From IMG/VR virus record IMGVR_UViG_3300033153_009470, positions 1-27,838 of that record: a stretch of 27,838 bases of DNA; one strand, given 5' to 3'. The DNA comes from a virus. Under the pieces are notes generated by a model. The model had not been told where the DNA came from and did no database searches. It worked only from the letters and a program-made list of their open reading frames with translations. Positions 1 through 7,583 of the stretch are shown here, piece after piece. The first letter of the stretch is position 1. The number at the start of each line of letters is the position of its first letter. Both the position numbers and the translations under genes were made by a program.

Positions 1-1958
1 ATGGAAATCAATCGGCACAAGGTCCATATGGAGGAAGAGGGGTTCCTATCTCATTCCCATATGAATTGACCTATAATGAAAGAGTTCCTGGTGGAAGAAA
101 TGCAGGTCAGAAGTCTATTACTTCTGACGGTACTACAGATAGAGTAATTAAAGGCCAGGGCCCTAGTGGTTTTGGTCATATTGGTTCATATACTTATACC
201 GATGAAAATGGAAAAAGATATGAGATTATGATGGCTCATGGTGATCAACAATTTGCAACATTCAATGAAGGTCAGAAAATACCAGCAGGTACAGTTCTTG
301 GATATCAAGGGGCTTCTGGTTCTAGTGACGATGCTGCTGGTGGATTATATGACCATATATCTTTCCATGTTAATGATATTGATGGTGGAGACCCAAATAA
401 AGTTATACGACAATTCACAAATTCATTAATCAGTGGTGATGGAGTAAAGATTCGACAAAAATCACCACAAGTTACTGCACCCGCAGAAAGAACAACTGCA
501 GAAGATATTAGTAAACAGACAGATTATGAAAAAATGAGAACAATTTTCATGCCTATTACATCACCTAATAATGGTGGTGGTGATTCTGGTTCTGGTGGTG
601 GAGCTCCATCTATTATTGGTGGGTCTTCGAGAGATACATACTTACAGATTATGACGGAACCTCAAACAGGTCCCGGTAATCTAAAGAAATTTGTGATTAC
701 TTCTAATAATAGTGGTGACCAAGTTGATTTGGCTAACGGTGTTGTAGAATATCGTTATTACGAAAATGTGTTATCAAACTATATTACATCCAGTGCAATA
801 GTTGTAGAGTCTGGTGAAAAACTTGATGGTGCTGCACCAAGTACATTGGACTCTTTACCTATTAGAGGTGGTGAAAAGACTGATATTATTATTGAAGATG
901 TTGTTGGGAATGAGATAAAGATTGATGAGGGAATGTATGTCAATAGGGTAAAGAATGGTGCTCCAGGTACAGAAAAGGACTTATATCAACTTGATTTTGT
1001 ATCTAAAGAATATTTTTTAAATGAACAGTCAAGAGTTGTCAAAAGATATGAAGGAAATATTTCAACCAATGTTGGAGTAATTTTAGCAGATGTATTGAAA
1101 ACAGAAGAACTAATTGATATTGATGAAACTCAAAATTCTTATAATTTTTTGGGTAATACTAGAAGTCCCTTCTACACTTGTACTTGGTTAGCATCTAAAT
1201 CAATCCCATCATCATCTGGAGAAACTAGTGGACCAGGTGGGTTTTTATTTTTTCAGACAAGAGATGGTTTATGTTTTAAATCTATTGATAAACTATTTGG
1301 AAAGGACCCAATCAAGAAATTTTTGTTTAACAATACTGGCAAATTAGTTGCTGGTTATGATGCAAATATATTGTCATATAGTATTGATAGTGATATTGAT
1401 ATGAATCGAAATATGACTATGGGTGCATATAATAATGTCACGACTTATTTTGATTATTCTGGTATGATTAATAAGTATACAAAGTTTAATATTGATGTTG
1501 CACGGGATAGTGTAACAACAGCCGGTAGGGATTATATCAATGTCAATAAGAATTTCATCAAAGCTCCATCTAGATATTTTACGTATATTAAAGATATTGG
1601 GGTCAATCCAGATGGAAAGGGAAATGAACAATTAGATCGTTGGAAAAACGATAAAACAAAACAAAACTTTGATGCTGAACAAGTACTTGTTCAGTCGATT
1701 ATGAGATATAATCAGTTGTTTACTGTTGTTACTAATATTATCATTGCAGGAGATTTTTCAATCAGGGCTGGTGATATTGTTGAGTGTGATTTCCCACAGT
1801 TAGAAGCTCAATTAAATAAAGAAACAAACCCCCAAAGTGGTGGTAAATATATGGTAGCCAGTGTATGTCATAGGATGACTCCTAGGGAAACATATACGAG
1901 TTTAGGTTTAGTGAGAGATTCCTTCGGTAAAACTACAGGTTTTGGTGGTACAAACTAA
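1..1958 (+). CDS. Baseplate hub protein, gp27-like, with N-terminal M23-peptidase-like domain (5' partial)
   Basis: The reading frame is open from base 3, and the first in-frame start-like codon is a TTG at 66 with no ribosome binding site, so the true start lies upstream and about 651 residues are visible. The first ~140 visible residues resemble an M23/LytM endopeptidase core: an MMAHGD strand, a GQKIPAGTVLGYQG turn and a terminal YDHISFHV strand. A Gly/Ser linker follows (about nt 570-620). The rest (about nt 640-1958) is beta-rich and ends in a segment (AGDIVECDFPQLEAQ) typical of T4 gp27 / Mu gp44-type hub proteins, which form the ring that holds the spike. By family logic the protein would sit at the centre of the baseplate and help breach the cell wall. 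The usual HxH zinc motif reads HIS, so peptidase activity is uncertain. The stop overlaps the next start (TAATG). The hub call is by fold style and position, not by alignment. Confidence 0.7.
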   Translation, partial: GNQSAQGPYGGRGVPISFPYELTYNERVPGGRNAGQKSITSDGTTDRVIKGQGPSGFGHIGSYTYTDENGKRYEIMMAHGDQQFATFNEGQKIPAGTVLGYQGASGSSDDAAGGLYDHISFHVNDIDGGDPNKVIRQFTNSLISGDGVKIRQKSPQVTAPAERTTAEDISKQTDYEKMRTIFMPITSPNNGGGDSGSGGGAPSIIGGSSRDTYLQIMTEPQTGPGNLKKFVITSNNSGDQVDLANGVVEYRYYENVLSNYITSSAIVVESGEKLDGAAPSTLDSLPIRGGEKTDIIIEDVVGNEIKIDEGMYVNRVKNGAPGTEKDLYQLDFVSKEYFLNEQSRVVKRYEGNISTNVGVILADVLKTEELIDIDETQNSYNFLGNTRSPFYTCTWLASKSIPSSSGETSGPGGFLFFQTRDGLCFKSIDKLFGKDPIKKFLFNNTGKLVAGYDANILSYSIDSDIDMNRNMTMGAYNNVTTYFDYSGMINKYTKFNIDVARDSVTTAGRDYINVNKNFIKAPSRYFTYIKDIGVNPDGKGNEQLDRWKNDKTKQNFDAEQVLVQSIMRYNQLFTVVTNIIIAGDFSIRAGDIVECDFPQLEAQLNKETNPQSGGKYMVASVCHRMTPRETYTSLGLVRDSFGKTTGFGGTN

Positions 1959-4672
1959 TGTTAGATAACAGTTTAATTAAGACTCATTCAATAGGTAGAG
2001 ATGGGTATGTTTGGTGGGTAGGACAGATTGCTAGTGAGGAATCGTGGAAAGATAATAAACCACCTAATCCTCAAGAATCTAATGATGATATAAAGGGGTT
2101 TGCTGAGAGGTATAGAGTTGCAATTATTGGTTATACTCCGTTTGAAACTCAAGAAGTTACTGATGATGAATTATATTGGGCATATGTTGAATATCCAGTA
2201 ACTGCAGGAAGTGGTGGTAGAGGGTCATCACAATCTGCAAACTTGGCTCAAGGTGATTTTGTTCGTGGTTATTTTCTTGATGGTGAGGAGGGTCAGATAC
2301 CAATTATTAGTGCAGTAATTGGAAAAAACGAATATCAAGCAATTGTAAAAAATAGACCACAGCAAGTAAGATTTGTTCCTTACAGTGGTTTTTTACCAGA
2401 TGATTATGTTCCATTCTATACTCAAAAAATAGAAAAAGGTGGAGAAATAATTTTTGCATCAGAAACCGAGGAGAATGGTGGGGAACAATCAGTACCTGGA
2501 ACTCAAACGGGAAGACCAAATAATGAGGTATTAGCAGAATCAGTTACTGGTTCGAGTTCGACTATTGATGCTGCATCAGAAGCCGCATCACAGGAACCAA
2601 CACAACCACTTGCAGTACCATCTGATTGTGAGCCTATACCTCTTGGTAAAATACAACAAGAAATTAAGAATGTTGTTGTAGAAATCCAGAAAATTCAGAA
2701 ATCAATTTATGATTATAGTCAAGCAGTACAGAATCAAATTGGTGATATCCAAAATAAAATCAATAGTGCACTTGATAAGGCATCAAAATTTGTTGCAAGT
2801 GGAATAAAATGGATTTTTACTCAAATTCAAAAATTTGTTATTAAGACTACTAATAACGCACTGAAGAAGACATATTCACTTTTGTTTCCAAATGAAAGAC
2901 CCGCACTTAAAGTTGCAGTTGAAAATATCAATGATTTGATTGCATGTCTCTTTAAAAAGTTGATTGGTCAATTACTGTCTATAATTGGTAATTTTCTTAA
3001 AGAGTCTGCAAATAAAGTTATCAATGGAGTAGAGTGTCTTGTAGAGAATTTGATTGGTAATATTTTAGGTAAACTTATTTCATCAATATCAGATATTATA
3101 AATGGAGCTTTATCATCAATCACTTCATTGATTGGTCAGGCTACAGATATTGTTGGAGAAGTTTTAGGTATCATTACTGATGTGCTGTCATTCTTGACTT
3201 GTGAAGAAAAACCACAATGTTCTTCTGTAAATGAATGGAATATTTTGAGTGGTGCAGGTAAAGTATCTGCTGGAAACATTGAGTCTATTGTTGATAAAGC
3301 AAAGAATATTGCCTCATCATTTCAGGATTCTGTAGAGAATGTAGGAGACAGTATTGATAATGCATTTGATATGAATATGGATGATGTATTCAATCAAACT
3401 GGTTGTGATATTGGACCTGTATTCTGTGGTCCCCCTCAATCACAATTTTTTGGAAGTGGTACTGGGGCTGCAGGTAATCTTATTATTGGTAGTTTAGGTG
3501 AGGTTATTGGAATTGATATGGTCAGTTTTGGAGTTGGTTATGATGAAAACTCCTATTCAAGGGTATATGATAATTGTGGTAAAGGAACTGGTGCATACAT
3601 TAGACCTATCATCAGTAACTATACTGATAATGAAGGTAATCAACAAACTGGTGGTATTACAGATGTTGAAATTATAAGTCCTGGAACTGGTTATCTTCCT
3701 GCACCTGATGGAAGTAGAGGTGGAAATGAGTATACTTGGTCTGACCCAGAAGATACAGTTATAAATTACCCTGATGGTACTTGGTTACCTATTCCTCCTG
3801 GTGAAGTAGTTTCTGTTGTACCAGATATTACTGTTATTACTCCACCAAATACTATCGTTGTAACAGAACCATTACCTGGTCAAGGCGGCGGTGGTGATGG
3901 TGGTACTGGTACTGGTCCTAATGTTCCTGAACGTATAATATTGATACCACCAATCACAGAAGGTGATGGTACAGGTGGTGATGGTATTGGTGGTGGTGGT
4001 CTTATTCCTGCTCCTGGTCCTGGTGAAGGTGGTGGAACTGTGACCACACCTGGTCAAGGTGGTATTCCTGGGACTGGTACAGGTGGTGATGGTACTGGTG
4101 GTGGTGGGGGTGGTATTCCCGGCCCTGGAGCTGGTGGTGGTATCCCCGGTACTGGTGGTGGTGGAGTTCCTGGTTTTGGTCCTGGTGAAGTTATTGTTGT
4201 TGAGCCAGGTCAAGGTGGTGGAGGTGGAGGTGAGATTATTAGAGGTGGAAATGATTATCTAGTTCGACTTCCTGGTCTCTTCACAACACCAAAACCCGAT
4301 TACTCAAGAGTGTCAGGTGATTATCCAACATCTTCAACTGGTTCTTATCCTGTTATCTTATATCTCTGTGAAATTTATATTGACCAGAGTGGTATCAATT
4401 ATACCCCTGGAGATAATATTGTTATTGAACCAGACCTTGGTGCAACTGCAGAACCTAAGTTTGATAGACAAGGTAGAGTATATTCAATCAAAGTCACTCA
4501 AAGTGGTGAAGGTTTCACTGAATACCCAAGAATTTACATTGAATCTGAAACAGGTTATAATGCAGTATTACGACCAAAATTTTGTATAGATAGAGTTGGT
4601 AATGATGAACTCAAAGAACCAGAATTCCAAGATAAAATTGTAACCGTTATTGATTGTGTAGGTAAGGTCTAA
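1958..4672 (+). CDS. Baseplate hub/spike protein with T4 gp5-type N-terminal OB fold
   Basis: This 904-aa protein begins with a domain (about residues 1-125) resembling the OB fold of T4 gp5: a GRDGYVWWVGQI strand, YWAYVEYPV, then GDFVRGYFLDGEEGQIPII and a closing AVIGKNEYQ. In T4 this domain binds the gp27 ring. No T4-lysozyme domain follows. Instead there is a low-complexity linker, a helical region (about 225-325), a strongly hydrophobic amphipathic stretch (about 327-414), GsGY-type beta modules, a glycine/proline-rich arm (about 643-763) and a C-terminal beta domain with another GsGY module. The start overlaps the upstream stop (TAATG), and the stop overlaps the start of the beta-helical gene in the same way. 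The likely role is the trunk of the central spike. The OB assignment is fairly firm; the roles of the other parts are unknown. Confidence 0.75.
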   Translation: MLDNSLIKTHSIGRDGYVWWVGQIASEESWKDNKPPNPQESNDDIKGFAERYRVAIIGYTPFETQEVTDDELYWAYVEYPVTAGSGGRGSSQSANLAQGDFVRGYFLDGEEGQIPIISAVIGKNEYQAIVKNRPQQVRFVPYSGFLPDDYVPFYTQKIEKGGEIIFASETEENGGEQSVPGTQTGRPNNEVLAESVTGSSSTIDAASEAASQEPTQPLAVPSDCEPIPLGKIQQEIKNVVVEIQKIQKSIYDYSQAVQNQIGDIQNKINSALDKASKFVASGIKWIFTQIQKFVIKTTNNALKKTYSLLFPNERPALKVAVENINDLIACLFKKLIGQLLSIIGNFLKESANKVINGVECLVENLIGNILGKLISSISDIINGALSSITSLIGQATDIVGEVLGIITDVLSFLTCEEKPQCSSVNEWNILSGAGKVSAGNIESIVDKAKNIASSFQDSVENVGDSIDNAFDMNMDDVFNQTGCDIGPVFCGPPQSQFFGSGTGAAGNLIIGSLGEVIGIDMVSFGVGYDENSYSRVYDNCGKGTGAYIRPIISNYTDNEGNQQTGGITDVEIISPGTGYLPAPDGSRGGNEYTWSDPEDTVINYPDGTWLPIPPGEVVSVVPDITVITPPNTIVVTEPLPGQGGGGDGGTGTGPNVPERIILIPPITEGDGTGGDGIGGGGLIPAPGPGEGGGTVTTPGQGGIPGTGTGGDGTGGGGGGIPGPGAGGGIPGTGGGGVPGFGPGEVIVVEPGQGGGGGGEIIRGGNDYLVRLPGLFTTPKPDYSRVSGDYPTSSTGSYPVILYLCEIYIDQSGINYTPGDNIVIEPDLGATAEPKFDRQGRVYSIKVTQSGEGFTEYPRIYIESETGYNAVLRPKFCIDRVGNDELKEPEFQDKIVTVIDCVGKV

Positions 4673-5253
4673 TGGCAGAACTAAAAAATTATCATACTAT
4701 TAGATACGGAACTGCAGATGGTGAAATAAAGTTTGGACATATCACACAAGATAATGTTCTTTCATCCGTATTGTTGAGAAATGGTTTAGTGAAAAACCAT
4801 TATATTACGATGGATTCGTCTGGTGATTCTCATCGTAAATATGGAACCATCTGTCGTTCACCTGGTTCGTTTCAGGTAAGGGCAGGTGATAATGTTGAAG
4901 AAGACATACCAGGAGTATATGTTGAAGCAGTCAGTGGTGATTTAGTTCTTCGAGCACCAAGTGGAAGAGTTCGAATAGAAGGAGTCAATATTGATTTGAT
5001 TGCAGCTGGTGCCGATGGTAAAAATGGTGTTATCACTATTGATGGTAATGAAAAAGTACTCTTAAGGGCACAAACCATTGATGTTTCCTCTAAAGTATCT
5101 ACTAGGGTATTCTCTGAGAAGACAGTTGAACTCATTGGTAACGCAATCTTAAATATGTACGGTGGCTTTATTGATTGTGCAGATGGTGCAACAGCAATCA
5201 AAGGTTCAATCCTTCCATCAACAAATGAAATTCAAAACGCAATTAAGCTTTAA
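4672..5253 (+). CDS. Small beta-helical spike-like protein (gp5 C-terminal-like)
   Basis: This 193-aa protein starts in a TAATG overlap with the OB-fold gene. From about residue 83 to 170 it shows short alternating hydrophobic strands broken by Gly/Asn/Asp, such as VEAVSGDLVLRAPSGRVRIE and NEKVLLRAQTIDVSSKVS. This pattern is typical of the triple-stranded beta-helix needles of T4 gp5C and VgrG proteins. The N-terminal part contains a KYGTICRSPGSFQVRAGD stretch that could be an adaptor or small beta domain. Given its place directly after the OB-fold protein, it is a good candidate for the membrane-piercing needle that in T4 is the C-terminus of gp5. A simple baseplate structural protein is the alternative. 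No signal peptide or membrane segment is seen. Confidence 0.55.
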   Translation: MAELKNYHTIRYGTADGEIKFGHITQDNVLSSVLLRNGLVKNHYITMDSSGDSHRKYGTICRSPGSFQVRAGDNVEEDIPGVYVEAVSGDLVLRAPSGRVRIEGVNIDLIAAGADGKNGVITIDGNEKVLLRAQTIDVSSKVSTRVFSEKTVELIGNAILNMYGGFIDCADGATAIKGSILPSTNEIQNAIKL

Positions 5254-5588
5254 TGACTTTAAATATCCCTCATCCACAGAAGAAAGGTAAAAGACTTGAA
5301 TACTCCTCTTTACATGGACCCGAAAATGGTGTATATTATAGAGGTAGATTGAGAGGTCACGATAGAATTGAACTGCCTGAGGTATGGAGAGACCTTGTAG
5401 AAGAACTTTCTATTACAGTATCACTTACCCCAATTGGTATGGAACAAAGTATTATTGTGAAAGGTATTCAAGATAATGCCGTGATATTAGGTTCAAGACC
5501 TGGTATTCCAATTGATTGCTATTATCATGTATATGGTGAAAGAAAAGATGTACCAAGACTCAAGACAGAAGGAAAGAGTAAATCATGA
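5253..5588 (+). CDS. Small virion protein consisting of one IPHPxKxGxRL/ELPxxW domain
   Basis: This 111-aa protein is almost entirely one domain, beginning LNIPHPQKKGKRLEYSSLHG and continuing with VYYRGRL, RIELPEVW, SITVSLTPIGM and CYYHVYGERKD. The same domain forms the C-terminal half of the next two genes, so this is the minimal, stand-alone copy. Similar stretches are known to me at the C-termini of marine phage tail proteins, but no enzymatic role is established and I see no catalytic motif. It starts in a TAATG overlap with the beta-helical gene and ends in an ATGA four-base overlap with the next gene. Position suggests a spike-tip or baseplate component. It could also be a folding or capping module acting in trans; that is inference. 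Confidence 0.6.
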   Translation: MTLNIPHPQKKGKRLEYSSLHGPENGVYYRGRLRGHDRIELPEVWRDLVEELSITVSLTPIGMEQSIIVKGIQDNAVILGSRPGIPIDCYYHVYGERKDVPRLKTEGKSKS

Positions 5589-6361
5589 AGGTACCTGACT
5601 TAAATGTAGGTAAGAGATTATTTGTTGGTCTAGGAAATCCAGAATGTCTGGGTAGAGGACCAGCAGAAATTCGTGGGTCTACTTATATGCAGGGTCCTAC
5701 TATCACAGGGGCCCCAGTATTTCCTAATGTTTGGGGTGCTAGTATGGTTGGACCTCTGGTCAATCCAGAGTCTACACCACCACTAATTCCCGGTACTCTT
5801 TGTATGGGAGTTAGTAACCCATACTCTCTTGCTGTCATTGGTCCAGCTGCATTCATGGGTAATGTTGACACAAACTTTAGTGTCAATGTAGGATTGAATC
5901 TAATTGCTCAAGGAGAGGTAATATCACGTTGTGGACTTCATGTGTTGTCTGCAAAGAAGAACTTTGATATTCCCCATCCATCTAAAGATGGTTGGAGATT
6001 GAGACATACCTGTCCAGAAGCACCAACCAATGATGTATATGTTAGGGGAACAGTTAAAGATGATAATGTCATTGAACTTCCATCTTATTGGAAGGATTTT
6101 GTACATCAGGACTCAATTACTGTTAGTCTGACTCCAGTTGGAATGCATCAAGATATAATCGTTGAGAAAATCGACGAAGATAAAATTTATCTTCACTCAA
6201 AATCAGAAACTCCAATTCATTGTTTCTATCATGTTTATGGTGAAAGAAGTGATGGAGATAGTTTGATTCCAGAGTATGAAGGTACTACACCAGAAGATTA
6301 TCCTGGAGATAATCGACAATATTCAATTTCAGGATTCCATTACGACATTAAGGAGCAATAA
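5585..6361 (+). CDS. Virion protein with glycine-rich N-terminus and shared IPHPxKxGxRL/ELPxxW C-terminal domain
   Basis: This 258-aa protein overlaps the previous gene by four bases (ATGA) and is preceded by AAGGA about 11 nt upstream. Residues 1-120 are rich in Gly, Pro and short hydrophobic strands (LFVGLGNPE, YMQGPTITGAPVFPNVWG, LAVIGPAAFMGNV) and end with CGLHVLSAKKN. From residue 127 the shared domain starts (FDIPHPSKDGWRLRHTCPEA) and runs through IELPSYW, SITVSLTPVGM and CFYHVYGERSDGD to a tail YEGTTPEDYPGDN. The N-terminal half looks like a trimeric beta structure carrying the domain at its end, as in a short tail spike. It is not a PAAR protein despite a GPAEIRG sequence. The exact function is unknown; a role in the baseplate spike tip is inferred from the operon. 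Confidence 0.6.
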   Translation: MKVPDLNVGKRLFVGLGNPECLGRGPAEIRGSTYMQGPTITGAPVFPNVWGASMVGPLVNPESTPPLIPGTLCMGVSNPYSLAVIGPAAFMGNVDTNFSVNVGLNLIAQGEVISRCGLHVLSAKKNFDIPHPSKDGWRLRHTCPEAPTNDVYVRGTVKDDNVIELPSYWKDFVHQDSITVSLTPVGMHQDIIVEKIDEDKIYLHSKSETPIHCFYHVYGERSDGDSLIPEYEGTTPEDYPGDNRQYSISGFHYDIKEQ

Positions 6362-7146
6362 TGACACAATCAGTTTCTGCAGGATTTATACCAAGAAGTA
6401 TTGGAAAACAGGATTGTGCTGATAAACCAATAGGTGGAGCACCTTCTGGAATTTATTCCTACATCTCAAAACCAGACAATAATGATTTAGTAGATGTCAC
6501 ACTTGAGTTAGTTGTTCCACCTTGTGTTCCATATTATCACTCTACCGCACAGATTGATTCATTACTGGTCAATACAAGTATTATTGGTGCTGGTATTATT
6601 AATCTTGCAGGAAAAATTACTTCTGCAGTATCGGTTACTGCACCAATATTCAATGGTACTGCAACAGGTAACAAACCAATTAGTGCCTTTGATATTCCTC
6701 ACATCAAAGATGAAACAAAGAGAGTTAGACATCTCATTCCAGAAGGACCAGAACCAGGAATTTATGTAAGAGGAAAACTAAAACATTCAAATAAGATTGA
6801 ACTACCAGAATATTGGGATGGTTTGATTGACCCAGACACAATTACTGTTACTCTGACACAAATAGGATATTCACAAGACCTTATTGTTGAGGAGATTCAA
6901 TGGGGTAAAATAGTCAAAATCAAGTCTGGTCTTGGTGCTAATATCCATTGTTATTATGAGGTTTGGGCTTCAAGGTGGTTGAATCCTATGGACCATACAG
7001 AAAAACCTCATGTAGTATACGAAGGTGATAGTCCTGAAGATTATCCAGGTGATAATAAAAACTTCTTGATTGGTGGATGGGATTACGATAGACGAGAGAC
7101 CAAGTGGAGGAGAGATGTTGACCTTGACAATGGCCAGATAGAATAG
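6361..7146 (+). CDS. Virion protein, paralogue of the preceding gene with the same C-terminal domain
   Basis: This 261-aa protein has an AAGGAG ribosome binding site five bases before an ATG that overlaps the upstream stop (TAATG). Residues 1-105 are a distinct beta-rich head (SIGKQDCADKPIGG, YSYISKPDNNDLVDVTLELV, IIGAGIINLAGKITSAVSV). From residue 110 the shared domain reads FDIPHIKDETKRVRHLIPEG, then GIYVRGKL, IELPEYW, TITVTLTQIGYSQDLIV and CYYEVWASRW. It ends with YEGDSPEDYPGDN, matching the tail of the neighbour. Compared with the other two copies it has lost the second Pro of IPHP and has WASR in place of YGER, so it is the most divergent. It is the last gene of the hub operon. Function is unknown beyond probable virion structure. 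Confidence 0.6.
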   Translation: MTQSVSAGFIPRSIGKQDCADKPIGGAPSGIYSYISKPDNNDLVDVTLELVVPPCVPYYHSTAQIDSLLVNTSIIGAGIINLAGKITSAVSVTAPIFNGTATGNKPISAFDIPHIKDETKRVRHLIPEGPEPGIYVRGKLKHSNKIELPEYWDGLIDPDTITVTLTQIGYSQDLIVEEIQWGKIVKIKSGLGANIHCYYEVWASRWLNPMDHTEKPHVVYEGDSPEDYPGDNKNFLIGGWDYDRRETKWRRDVDLDNGQIE

Positions 7147-7153
7147 TGTTCAT

Positions 7154-7170
7154 ACCCCCTTGACGGGGGT
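7154..7170 (+). other. Short GC-rich hairpin enclosing a -35 element
   Basis: ACCCCC and GGGGGT form a six-base-pair stem around the loop TTGAC, eight bases after the stop of the hub operon. It has no T-tract behind it, so it is not a convincing intrinsic terminator. The loop plus first stem G makes up the -35 box of the promoter described at 7160-7188. Confidence 0.6.
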
Positions 7171-7188
7171 GCCCAGAACCGTTATACT
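7160..7188 (+). promoter_or_regulatory. Consensus sigma-70-type promoter
   Basis: TTGACG (7160-7165) and TATACT (7183-7188) are separated by exactly 17 bases, each one mismatch from the bacterial consensus. The predicted start of transcription, around 7195, lies just before an AGGAG ribosome binding site and an ATG at 7210. This is a host-polymerase (early) type of promoter, unlike the late-type motifs elsewhere in the window. Confidence 0.75.
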
Positions 7189-7200
7189 AGTAGAGTAGAC

Positions 7201-7205
7201 AGGAG
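7201..7205 (+). promoter_or_regulatory. Ribosome binding site for the 71-aa gene
   Basis: AGGAG lies four bases before the ATG at 7210. It fixes this start and is stronger than most ribosome binding sites in the window. Confidence 0.7.
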
Positions 7206-7209
7206 TTCA

Positions 7210-7425
7210 ATGACCTACAAATCACAAGAAGACCAAGACTTTTTGACCCGTGTTGTAGTTGATACAAGTCTTCGTAAATTTTATCTCTACTCTAGTGAGG
7301 GTAACAGTAAAGTTGTTGACTGTGAGACTGTAGAACAGTTTATGAACGTCCTTGAGTTGGTACGTGCTCTAATCAAAGAGGACGACATTGTTTATGCAGA
7401 ACCTTTGGTATCTTCAGCAGAATGA
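7210..7425 (+). CDS. Conserved-type small acidic hypothetical protein
   Basis: This 71-aa protein is first in the cassette driven by the sigma-70-type promoter, with a good AGGAG site. The sequence is soluble and acidic, with a beta-type segment (TRVVVDTSLRKFYLYSSEG) followed by an amphipathic helix (ETVEQFMNVLELVRALIKE). No membrane segment, signal peptide or catalytic motif is visible. The style is that of small proteins I associate with T4-like cyanophages, but I do not know a function. Its stop overlaps a possible start at 7422 (ATGA). The promoter type suggests expression early in infection, unlike the surrounding structural genes. Confidence 0.65.
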   Translation: MTYKSQEDQDFLTRVVVDTSLRKFYLYSSEGNSKVVDCETVEQFMNVLELVRALIKEDDIVYAEPLVSSAE

Positions 7426-7583
7426 ACTATCCAGACCTTTACGAAGAAATTCTAAAATGTTACGATTATGAGACCAGAAACCCGTCAGTCTATGGAAATG
7501 TTGTTCTCTGCAAAATGGAATCTTCCAAAGGCAGCAAAAAACTGCAATCTTACACAGAAGGAAATGAAAATTACCTTCAATGA
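7422..7583 (+). CDS. Possible small ORF (53 aa) coupled to the 71-aa gene
   Basis: An ATG overlapping the stop of the 71-aa gene (ATGA) opens a 53-codon frame beginning MNYPDLYEEILKCYDYE and ending at TGA 7581-7583. The start is well placed for coupled translation. The second half (residues ~20-53) is low-quality sequence and overlaps the better-looking 58-aa frame starting at 7468. Perhaps only the first ~17 residues are meaningful and an older, longer gene was once read through from this frame into the 58-aa frame. No homologue is recognised. Confidence 0.35.
   Translation: MNYPDLYEEILKCYDYETRNPSVYGNVVLCKMESSKGSKKLQSYTEGNENYLQ

Noticed and set aside
3872-4213. 113-codon minus-strand frame rich in Thr, Ser and Asn
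   Set aside because: It is the reverse of the glycine-codon-rich arm of the spike gene; the composition is a by-product of GGT repeats, and it has no promoter or ribosome binding site.
1958-4672. T4-type lysozyme domain in the gp5-like protein
   Set aside because: I find no lysozyme-like segment after the OB fold; the sequence goes straight into a linker and helical region.
5585-5760. PAAR spike-tip protein, suggested by GPAEIRG near the start of the 258-aa protein
   Set aside because: The required PAAR pattern and its repeated metal-binding residues are not present; the position alone is suggestive.
7154-7170. Intrinsic terminator for the hub operon
   Set aside because: The stem is only six pairs and is followed by GCCCAG, not a T-tract.
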